Assembly (NCBI GenBank): GCA_030849065.1
Contig: JASAON010001645.1
Location: 62,001-126,000, forward strand
Length of the DNA stretch: 64,000 nt
Direction of reading: 5' to 3'
From: Jaenimonas drosophilae
Taxonomy: Eukaryota; Euglenozoa; Kinetoplastea; Trypanosomatida; Trypanosomatidae
Position 1 is the stretch's first letter, and each line of letters opens with the position of its first letter. A program made the translations under genes and the position numbers. Of the stretch, positions 35,241-47,200 are shown piece after piece. The notes below the pieces were generated by a model. That model was not told where the DNA came from. It ran no database searches and was given only the letters and a program-made list of their open reading frames with translations.

Positions 35241-38200
35241 ATGCGGATTCACATCAAGTTTGGTGACACGAACCATGTGGTAGAGATCTCAACAGATGCA
35301 ACCCTCGGAGATTTGAGAGAGAAAGTTCGAGATGCTACCAGGGTACTTCCGCCGATGCAGAAACTGCTGGGAAAGCCAAACCTTCAAACAAAACCGGAAG
35401 ATTCTCTATTATCAGAGTTGGGAATTCGTGATGGGACAAAACTTATGCTAATCGGAAACCAAGTTGCGGATGTGGTGGAGGCAAATCGTGCATCGGCAGT
35501 TGAGCAGCAGCATGAATCCAAACAAGTTCAGCTTCGGCTTCGCCTTCCTCATCACGTATGGATGCTTTCTCCGTACGCTTCTGCTCTTGCGGATGCGTAT
35601 GTTGATGGCCGTGGCGCCCCTTTGGAAGGAGGTGGTCATCTCCTCTCCCTCCTTGCCCTCGACCTTATTTTGACGCGCATCAATCGACTGGGGGTTGCTT
35701 CGACAGCGGGCTCCGCCCAGCTCCTTGCTGCTATGGGGAATGAGGGGGCAGCACAGATTCGTCATCCATTTCTGGCTTCTTTTTCCGATCAGCACAGCGT
35801 TGCCCTCCAGTACGTACACCGTATTGTTCGACGGTGCTATGAATTTACCGCCGCTGCTACCGGTGCTCAGGAGCCTGGGGCCATTCGAGAGGTGGTGGAT
35901 CGTTGCATCCGTGATATTGATAGTCTCTCGGTGGGAGAGTGGCTGTTGCTTCCTGCGGGATGGGTTGGTCAAACGTCGTCCAACTACTGTTTTTTGTTAT
36001 TGCATCGCGTGACATCCGAAAAATACACAGTTGTCGTGATGAATCGTGGACGTGATGGACAAGAGTACCATCCGCGGTGGGCAACCGCTGAGAAGATCCG
36101 AGTATCCCCAATTCTTCACGTTGATGGGGTGCACCGGGAACGTGTTGTTGATCACGGATTCTGGCTTACACTCCTATCTCTCTGGATGCGTGGCAACGAT
36201 CCACAGGATCAATCCGAGTTTATTCGTGCTGAAGTGTTTTACGATGTTTTGCTCCCCTGGCTTGTTGAGCATGGAGCTCATCAGGAAAATTTTGAAACGA
36301 GAGGAGCTTCCGAGGCGCTCTTTCCATGGGCAGCGGATGCAACCGCCACTGCAGCTCCCTATCCGAAATCAGTTACCCAGCAGGGATGTAGCACCATTTG
36401 CAGTGCGTCTAGCGCAATGAAAGGAGCAATGACAGCAGCTTGCTTTCTCGCAGGCCGGCTAGGAGAGATGACTCCTGCAGAAGTGAAGCAGCTGAAGTTT
36501 GCTCTCAAGTACGAGCTGTTCGTCCGTGCAGCGGAGGATGTGCACAACTACGCCAAGCGATTTGTGGTCAATGAGTCGCTCTCTTTCCCCAGCCGCGTGA
36601 AGTCCGTCCCAGGGTCGTTGACTCAGGATGGTGCATCCAACGTGGTGGACCAGCAGCGATTATGTCGAGCGATGTCATCATTAGTGGCTGCAGGGGTAAA
36701 AGATACCGCCTCTGGTATAAACCTACGAGATGTCTTATCAGCTGCTGGCGAACAAGGCGTCGTTCTCACGCAAGCTAATCATGTACTGCTCTCCACTGAT
36801 TCCTTGATGAACAAAATGGTGTTCGTCTATATCGGTTCTCTCTCTGTGCCTGAATGTGCTACCTTCACTGCGCTGGTAGCTGATGTGGTACCCTGTTTGG
36901 CCCGTGCTGTGCTGCGTGGAGCCCCACCCGTGGAGATTCTATTTGTGAGCGCCGACCAAACTCGGGAACTCTATGACCAGCATGCGGCGATGCTTCCGTG
37001 CTCACGGGCGGGCTTTTCTCCAGTTGCTCTCATTCAATCTCTGGATTGCTCCAAGGTACCTGAAATGATTGCCTTTGGCCCAGATGGGGCATTACTGCAC
37101 CGAGATGGGGTTCAGGCTCTACGAGCTGACCCAGAGGCACTTCTTTTCCCTCATGGACCGTGGAGGGCAGCCAACCCCCTCTCCGCCACAGACGTGCGCA
37201 TGTTAGAGGTAAGTTCAGCACAGCTAGCCCATCACACCAACCGCCGCCTATCAAACGGCGCGATCACTGAGGATGTTGGCCAGCAGATACTACGCCTCGT
37301 TGAGGCGGTGAAAGACGTGGTGGACGCGTTGCCTCAAGATGACATCCGCGACTGGACATCAACCTCAGCAACAGGTCGACCCAACGACGCCCACAAATCT
37401 CACGGGAGCAGCGACTGCATCGAATCTCAAGATCCAACTTCGCTCGACACTTTGCTCACTTCCACTGTGCTTAACAGTAGGGACAATGGGTACCCTGAAT
37501 GCAGTCTACTCCCAACTGTGTCTACAGCACGTTACTGTGGGAACCTATTTCACACAACTCCAGGCACTGCTGATGACCTAACTGAGCTTACAATTCCTCA
37601 GAGTTTGCGCGACCTGCATAGAGTGCTGGTGCATTGCAAAATGATTGTTTCACGTCTGTGGGCTCGTGCCGGAGATAGCGGCACCTCCTCGCGCGTAGCA
37701 GTTGAGATGCAGCTAATCGAGTTCATTTCGTGGGCCTTTATGGAACTTATACCCGTTCCCGGGGTGGGCACGGGGGCAACTGTAGGAGCCGACCCCCTTG
37801 GCTCGGCTACCAGGTCCGTTAGCGCCGACTTCTATGAAACCGATAGCTTCGAGTGGGCTCAGCTAAGTGCGGAAGAAGACCCGCAATTGGAGACACTCGC
37901 TGCGATACACTACTTACTGCTCTCTTTCGGGAATGCCTGGCAGGCAGTGGAGACCCCATCCCGCAGTGCCGATGCCGAGCGATGCTTGGTTTCCATGGAG
38001 ATGCTCCTCGTCTTTGACGCCGTTGTTCGTCAGGTGAATGGCAGTCGTGGGGGTCAGCAGCTGGCGCTGCTGCTAGCCAGTGACGGGGGCTACTATCTGT
38101 CCACCACATTAGGAAAACGCAATCTACCCTTCGCGACGGTAGCAGCCTCACTGGAGCTGACCCGCCCACGCTTGCTTCTGGTGCGGGCCTGTATGCTGCG

Positions 38201-41200
38201 CTATATTAACCACCAACATGCTTGCTTTCAGCACGAGCTCTACGATCTCCGAATGCCTGACAAACTTGAAATTCGTCGAGGCAGTCGAACCATTACTTTT
38301 CTTCGAACATTCATGGATAATCTTGGATATTCTATTGATGATGCCGGTGGCCAGCGCGGGGCTCAGGGCTCAGAAATGGAGAAGTTGATGGAATGGCTGT
38401 GCTCTGATCGGACGCCCCTTGCCTCAAAGAATCCTGAGTTTCTTCTCGTTCGAGATGTCGTGCTTTTGGCTAAGTTTTTGGGGACGATGGAGCGGCGCGA
38501 GGCGCAGCTTCTAAACAGGCGGAAGGAACTTGATCACTTTGCGAGCTGGCGCATCTGCTTTGAGGAAGACACACCCGGTCGTCAAATGAGTGCGGGATGG
38601 CGCACTAGTCCCACTTCGTTACAATGGGAGTGTTTGATGGTGCGAGGTCGGGATTTGGATGTGGCAGATATTACGGTGCATGGCTTCGGGAGACGTGAGC
38701 TTCTCTATGGAGAGGGTCTGGTTCTGTGCTCCCCGATTGATGTTGGTCGTCTACTGGGGATTGACCGGCCCACAGAGGATGATGTGCTACACGCTCGTCA
38801 GCTCCCCAACTTGGGAGGTGGTACGATGAATATAGAGGAGGTGGAGGTGGTGTTAAGCTGCTTGACTACCCCCTATCTCCGTATACCACTTCTGCTCGAC
38901 TTCTTCAGCACGCAGGACCGTCACACCTACTTGTTTCTCCCTCCAGTTCAGGCTCTCTTGCGGGCGGTGCTCTTTGAGCCCGCTGACTTTGTGCTCCCCG
39001 AACGCTTGCTGCAGGCTGACCCGAGAGAGGTTCCAATGCGCCTTAGCGCTGCGCAGCGAGAGGAGATAGAGCGACAGCACCTCCACGGGGACTTCCATCG
39101 CCATATTGATGAGGATTGCCTGGGCACTACCTATGGCTTGCTCCTGAACGAACTGGCCAATGCTCCTTCAACGGTACTACAGCCTGTGTCACGATTAGTG
39201 GATTCAGTGAAGGAGCTAGGCCCAAGCTCTGTTTACAGCGCCAATGCTAGCTACGTTCTCTTTGTGGTGGAACTGGTGACGGGGGTACTGAACTTCGTTC
39301 GATTTTCTGTAGAGCACCGCACCTCGTCCGAAGTGAGTACAATGCATCACTTCCATACGGAGCTGCTTCAGTCCCTAGAATCCGTTGTGCTGCCTCTACT
39401 GACCGCATGGCTGGAGGAGAGTGTGGGAAATCTTGATACCCCATCGCAGTGCGTGGTCTATGCCTACCAGAGTATGGTAGTGCGAGCGCTGTGGAAGGGA
39501 GCCGTGCTGAACCTGGGTGGGACCTCTTCTTGGGGAGACGCCTCCAACCTTCCCACTGTTGCTCGTCACATAACGCGCTTGCTTCGGTGCAGCGCCTTTG
39601 TTCGTGCACGCCACGGCTTTGGCATGGGCATGCAGCGAACTCAGTTGGCGGCGCAGGAGGGTGACAACGAGCTGAGCGCGGAGGACAAGCTGCTTCGATT
39701 TCTCCAAGCGCATGGACTCAATACTTCACGTGCCACACCTCAGCTCTTGGAACAAGGCAAGCAGCTCATGATGAGCGGCGGCCGTCGCCGCGCGGTTTTC
39801 TTACAAATTATAGGCCAGCATACACGTGATACGGTTCGCTTGCCCAATCTCTTCCGAAGTGATCCCAGCAGCACGACGGAGTCCAAGCGCCTCAAGCTTC
39901 CTCCAGCTGACCTCCCCGAGCTTGAGCTTTTCCAGGTGTTACACGAGGATCACAGAGATATCATGTCGTGGATGGAGGGCCTATCATCCGAGGACTTGTC
40001 GACTTTGCTCAGCAGTGTGGTACAGACTGTTCTCTGTGATGTGGACGGTTCCAGCCCCACCAGTTCAGGGCACCTCACCAGTCACGGCAGCTCCTCTGGT
40101 TTTGCACATTTTGACGCCACTGCAGAGGAACTATGGACGCGTGAGCAACCTGGCTGCTACGCGAGCAGCTCTAGAAGCGGCCTTGCATTCCATCTTCAGA
40201 GTTGCGAGCTGTTTTGGCATCATGATGAATTGCGACCTGTGCCTGATAGCATGTCTCACTTCACGGATTTTGAGAATATTTTGGGCAAAGACCTTCTCCA
40301 GTGTGGCCTAGTTAGCCGTCACGAGCACCGCCATTGGGTCCATATTGTTGGAACACCATATGACGTTGTGGAGTGGACCTCTCCACCAGAAGCAACCGAC
40401 CAGGGCGTCCATCATCCCATCATTCTAAGCGGGGACTGGCCGGGAGAGATGGCTCGTAGTGCGGCCTTCGAGGGCGACATTTTTGACCGACCGGTGGAAG
40501 TTATGAGCCCCGATCCATGGCCGGTGAGGGCGGAGCGGTGGGCGGTCGAGCTGGTGAAGTGTGTATATGCGGCATCCTACCCACATGGTGTTCAATTCGC
40601 TCCACTTGCGATGGCCCTCCCCGAGGATACGACAGGGGCAACGGAGACTGAATGCGATGAGATGCATTTTCTGTACAACGATGCACCGCAGTACCCCAGG
40701 AATCCAGAGAATGCCACGTGGAAGGAGATCGTCGCTTATCGGCGCCCACAACCACACTTTCATGTTTTCAACCTGGTTCCACATGCCCGAAAGATGTATC
40801 GCTCTTTGGTCTACAGCACCAATCAGCGATTGTGCTTGCACAGCCTGGCTTTGATGGGACGGGAGCGGCGGCGCGATGCACTTCAATCGACCGCCTTCGT
40901 TGCGGGTGAACTGAAGCGTCGCATTAGCGTTGATACCACTCTTGAAATCCACAGGCATAATGCAACTCTCGGTGGCCGGGAGACGTACGTACCTGCAGCT
41001 CTGTTGCAAGGGTTGGTGCCAAGTGCGCTTCTCGAGGCTTTTTATATTTGGCAGGGCGACGACGATCTCTTGCGTGGATATCATATGCCGCAACAGCGCA
41101 ACGCCTTGTCCGACGCCGCGCTTAGTGCACCTGAGAGTGAGGAGCACGATCACTGGTTCAATTACAGCGTTGAAATCCACTTGCGGGGAACGGGTGAAGC

Positions 41201-44200
41201 ACAGAGCCTTTCGCATTGTACTGTGGTTCGCCGCAACGATCGCAGTTATACCCCAATTTCTCAGCTCGGAAATAGCACAGAAGGGGTTGTTGGCGCAACT
41301 TCGTCCATGAGTGAAGAGGCCGCTGACCCAGCTCTCATTGCACTGTTACACCGTGCCATGCCGCACATTCCGCAGGCTGTCTGCGCGGCCATTCTTGAGC
41401 GCAGTAAGGCGATGGACATCGCCGGGGCCATCGCTTGGGCGCGAAGCTCCGATCACCAGGCGGAGGTGGAGGCCTTAGTTAGTGATCATCGTCTTCCCGA
41501 AGGTGCCAATCACGTGGCGGCAGCACCAGGAACCAGGGCTGATGACCTCATCTTGGTTAATCTCCTCCAGTGGCCGCACCTCGCCCCCTTGTTGGCAATC
41601 CTCACTCAACTCGAAGACTGCTCGCATGTGTTAGTGTGGGCACGACGATGTGCGTCCCTCTCTCTGGGCGATCAATTGTCAAAGACAGTGGTGACGTCGG
41701 ATGAATCCGGTGGGGAGGGAAATCTATACATTGACCACATTGATCTCCCCCGTCTTCGTGCACGCTTTGAAGTGCGTCGAGATGGTGCAAATTCTCGGCT
41801 TCGGATGTTCCTTGCTGACCAGCCAGGCTGGCGGTTGGCAGAGGCCGATGATGCTGGTGCGTGGTCAGCACCTCGTCTCAATGTACTTCGAGCACCCTTT
41901 CAACAGTGTGTGGTTCTGGTGAACAGCACGCATGAGACGACGCTGCTCGTTCCCAACCACGACTTCTCGCCTGTGGAAGTGCGAGAGGACCCGTTCTGCC
42001 CATTGCTGCTATTCGACCGGTCGTCCTTCACCTGGCGCGAGGCAGTGCCATCTCCCTTTTACCTCTACCCCGTACATCCCAGCCACGGCTTCCTTCAGCC
42101 GCCAACTCTGGCTGCGTCGCTGTACTACGCTGTCATGCAGTGTGCAACGCAGCACTACGTGGGCGCCATTCGTACATTGGAGGCGTGCTACACCGACTGC
42201 CCATTTTCTGCAGAAGAAGCCTTTATGGCTGCACTCTTCGAGCGGACGATGACGGACCGATTTCCCGATGCCCATGCTGTGCGCCTCAAGCTTGCCCATG
42301 CTGTCCAGTACAGCACCAACACATATGAATGGCCTCTTGTGGCTGAGCTTCACGGATACCTCGAAAAGAAGCGCCACGTTCGGGCGGATTGCCGACTATC
42401 GCGAAGTGAGCTGGTGGAGGTGCTCAAGCGCTGCGATAAGTCATCACCGCTCCCTAAAGCACAGTTGGAGCTATTGGCGGCTTTGATCCGGGCAGAGAGC
42501 GCGGCGCGGCGAGTGGATGGAGATATTCCAACCTCCTGCACAGCCATCATTGGTACCCCATCGCTGCAGCGCTGCGGTCATCCATGGGAGCAACTGCTGG
42601 TCACCCGCTGGGAACATATATCGCCGCAGAAATTGAAGCGGCTGACGTTTCGGTTTGATCCCAGCCAGTTGGAGGATGACGCGTTGGTGAGCTTTATTTG
42701 GGGAGACAAGCTTTTGTCGGATGAGGAGAACGGCGGCAACCGCAAGCTCGGCTTCTACTTCTTGTATGCTCTGCACAAGCAGCACGTTTCCCTCCGTCTC
42801 GGTGAGGCTGACGTCACCTCCACATTGTCGCAGTTGTGGAGTCGTTGGTTCCATCTTCGGCACGCACGATGGGGTCGAGAGGCCGCAGCGGGCAATGGAA
42901 GCAGCTCCGAAGACTCGACGGTACCACCGTCATGGAGTGCAACTGTGCTTCAGTTGATGGAGCTCTTCCCCACTGCAGCATGGCCCGCCATGGCCCCACC
43001 ACAGGAGCAGTTTGTATTGGCGAACGGTATCAATCTTCAAGCCTCTGCAATGGATCGCGATGGCCATCCGATTCAGAATTTGCAATTTGCCCAGGCCCGC
43101 CGAAGCACGTTCCCTGACCTTTTCGAGGCGATCCATCATGTGGCACGAGAGCTTCATACAATTAGCTCATTCACTGAGATGCGCCGGGTACAGATACAGG
43201 CAAGCTGGAGGCGTATCCCAACAGAACGCGATATGGCGGTGCACATGTATGATCATGTACGAGGCCGAGTGCTACCCCAAAACTCCGCGCTGACCTCCGT
43301 GAGCTTGGGGGAAGCCTCGCTGGGCCACTCCTCTCTGGGCCAGCTTCTGGGGCAGCGACCAGGCGGACTGGGCCAAACCCTGATTGCGCTGTGCGAGGAG
43401 CCCATGGGGGAGCTTCAGCTCCTTGGGCCTGTTATTCATGTTAGCATGCCGGAAGCCGTGAATGAGGAGGAGAGCGGGCAAGACGGTAGCGAGCCCTTGC
43501 CATTTGATTTGCGGCGGCACCACCTTGCTCGACCTCCCCTCGCCCAGGGCATGCTTGACCGTCTCTCAGAGGATGCTGCTCGGTACCAACACGAGCAGCG
43601 TCACACGGTACGCTATACCCTTTGCTGCCTCTCTGAGAAGGCTGTTGAGTCTCTCCTTACGAGCCCACAGGACAGTGAGGTGCAGGATGCCCTAGCGGAG
43701 GCGTGGACCGCTGTCCAGGAGATCGTTGATCGCTGCACACAATTGGGCAAGATGGATTCTGAGGCCGTCGAGGTCGCCACGCGCTCTGTCTTGTCAATGG
43801 CCAACCGTCCTGCTTCCACGGAGGAAGCTGACGCTTTGAGTGTGCTGCGCCATCGTCTGCAAGTGGTTTCCAAGGACTGCACTAACGTCACACTGGAGTG
43901 GCTGTGTGGGGCAGCGCTGAGCACCGAGCTCGGCTCTGATCTCAATGCCATTAATCCCCACCACGGGCCGGTGGAGGCTCTTCGAATGGAGTTAGTCATG
44001 CTGATGTTGCTCAGCAACCGCGTCTACTTCTGTGAGCAGAGTGTGGCCGCGGCTCAGAGCCTCCTCCTGTTTTTGGAGCTCTGCGGACTTCTCCGTGGCC
44101 ACAGAATCCCTTCCGAGGCATCACGTGATGAAGAGTCGGAAGCTGGATTCCGTGTGGGGCTCCGCCAACGTGTTCACGAGCTCGTCCAGCATTTCTCGCT

Positions 44201-47200
44201 GGAACTAGCACCAGATGACCTCCTGCAAGCGGATGGGAGCATCCTCTCTCTCCCGCAGAAAGTGGTGGAACTGCTGACGAGTAGATTGCATCAGCTGCAG
44301 CAGGTATTGATGGATGTGCTCACAGCTAGGCGTCACTATAGCGCGAAGGAGGCAGAACATGTTGTGGCAACCACGACACCGGCAGGAGTGGTGGAAGCTG
44401 TTTCCCGCACTGTGGACCCCAGATTTGTGCTTTTCGAGTTCGTCTTCAACATCATGCTACGTGCCAGACAAGTGGAAATGGTACGCTGGTTTGTTGCTAA
44501 CCTACAACAGGGCCAGTCACGGGTGCAGCAGATGATCATGGGACAAGGAAAGACCACTGTGGTGGGACCGTTGCTGGCCCTCATTTTGGCAGATGGAAAG
44601 CAGCTCGTGACGCAGGTCATGCCAACTGCTCTTCTGGAGCAAACCCGCGGCATCTTACGCCGGTGCTTTAGTGCGGTCCTCGTCAAACACATCTACACGC
44701 TCCAGTTTGATCGGAGTATGACCGATGGTGGCGCTGCGGGAGGCGGAGAGGATGGAATTCATCTTCTCTTTCACAAGCTGAAGTCAGCGGAAGAGGATGG
44801 CTCCGTCGTGATCGCTGCTCCTGAGTGCATCAAGGCAGTCTTCTTGAAGTGCATGGAGCAGCTTCACCTCCTTGAGTCTGTTTCCACTTCCGATCTCGAG
44901 GCTACCTTCGCCGTGGATGAACGTGATTCCTCGCACCGCGTCGCCCTGCGGGAGACAACAGTGGAACGAGGGCGGGTTGCCGACGCCATCTTCCCCATCC
45001 TGGATCTGTGGCGCCGCGGTGTCTTGATGATGGATGAAGTGGATGTTCTCTTGCATCCTCTGCGGTCCGAGCTCAATTTCCCCATTGGCATGCGCCATCC
45101 CATGGACATGAGCGGGCCGCGATGGCGTCTCCCCATGCATCTGCTAGATGCGATGTTTTTCTCAAAGCGCGGACGTGCTTGCGAAGATCCTCAGCGGCAC
45201 CTCACAGGAAGTCCGGGTGGAGATTGGGAGATGGGCAGCTCAGAGGACCCTCAGCGGCAAGAACTCCGGACTGCCACTCTCCGTCGCATATCAGAGGTGA
45301 TTGACGAGGGCTTTGCGTGTCGAGCACTTCAGCGAGAGCCACACTTGGTATTGCTCGACCCTCAGTTCTACCATGATCGTTTGCTCCCCGCGCTGTTGCC
45401 GTGGGTGCAGCTGTGGCTATACGAGTACTATGATTCGGAACTACCTAAGCAGGTGGCTGCTCGCTCGGGGATCTGCACGTGGGAGGTGTTTCGCAGCCAC
45501 ACGGACGAGTTCCTCACACAGCCTCGCATTTGTGGAGGTACTCCAGTTGCAACGTACTTGAACCTTCACCTCCCCGCTGATGTCCTGAAGTTACTCGTGC
45601 TTGCCCATGACTGGCTGCACCGACTTCTTCCTCACGTGATCGCCAAAATTGACCGCGTCAGCTTTGGTGTGCTGCAGCCCACAGACCTCGCCATGACGGA
45701 GTCGGCCACTGATGGATCTATGCCCTATAGCCGTCGCATGATGGCAGTCCCCTTCGTTGCCAAGGATGTGCCCAGTCGTTCATCCGAGTTTGCTCATCCC
45801 GATGTTGTTCTCGGTCTCACTATCCTCGCATTTCGTTATGAGGGCCTCAGGAAGTTGGATGTGCATGCGCTGTTGGTGCAGCTCAAGCAAGACTTTTCCC
45901 GTCAGTCAGGCCCCAAGGCTCATCGACCAGCTGCCAAGTTGTATCAGCACTGGCTGCGGCTGAGCTCATTGGAAGCTCTGCCCGTTGATGAGCACGGAGC
46001 TTCGCATCGACTAGAGCAAGCTGGAGTTCCACTCTCTCAGCTTCAGTTGTCAGATCACGAACAGATGGATTCCTTGTGGCACTTGCTGCGCCGGGTGCCA
46101 GAAGTTGTACATTACTATCTCTGCTCCTGTGTCTTCCCACGAACCATGAACTTTCAGCATCTCAAGGTGAGTGCCTGTGGGCATGAACTTGGCAGCTCGT
46201 TGTTGTTTACGAGGAGACTGGGCTTCAGTGGTACACCAAGTAGCTTGCTGCCCATCGACTTGGGTGAATGCCTGTACGAACCTGGGAGTGATGGCCGCGT
46301 TCTCTCCGTTCTCACGAACCCACACGTGGTGCAGGTGCAGGACCTCCCTGAGCAGTGGACGCCGCTCCACCTCCTGGACCGCATCGCTGCCGCCCAACCG
46401 TCCTTCTCTGCCCTCATTGACGCTGGTGCCCTCATCACGAACATGCGCAATGATGAAGTTGCCCGATACCTCTTGGCACGCCTCCCGAGCGCCTCCTTTG
46501 ATGGCGTGACGTACCTGGATAACCAAGATCGCCAAATGATTGTGCTGCGTGCACATGGTCTCGTGGTACCTGTGGCACAGTGCGGAGTGCCACTATCACG
46601 ACGATTTACCTTTTTTGATCAAGTACATACGACAGGCACGGACGTGAAGCAGTGCGCGACAGCAACGGCGGTTCTGACCCTCGGAAAGGATCTTGTGTTC
46701 CGAGACTACGCTCAGGCAGCCTACCGCATGCGCGGTATTGGCCGCGGCCAGAAGCTCTGCCTATACCTGATACCTGAAGTCCGAACTCGAGTGGAGCAAG
46801 TCCTTGGTGAGGGCTTCCGAAGTGGGGACCTTCTGAGGGATGTTCCAGCCTGGTTGCTCCTCAATTCGATGCGTGTGGAAGGCATGCAGTTCCACAAGCT
46901 TTCCCTTCAGGAGGTGGCCAACGTGTGGCGAAAGAAGGCTCTCCGCAATTTGGTTGCGGATGCTACCTACGCTGCGTCCCACGCTGACCTCTTCAATGGA
47001 TTCCTTCGCAGTAGACGTTTTCAGCTTCCACGTCCCGCTTCTGCGGTGGTGAAGGAGGACTTTTCTTCGCTGCCTTCTGTTGCCGTACTGCAGCGCTCGA
47101 TTCAGGAGTTCCGAGAGAGCATTGACTTCCCACTGCCTTCCACGATCGCCACCCCTCCAACGCTGGCCGATCAGCTTCATCAGGGAATGGCAGAGCGACC

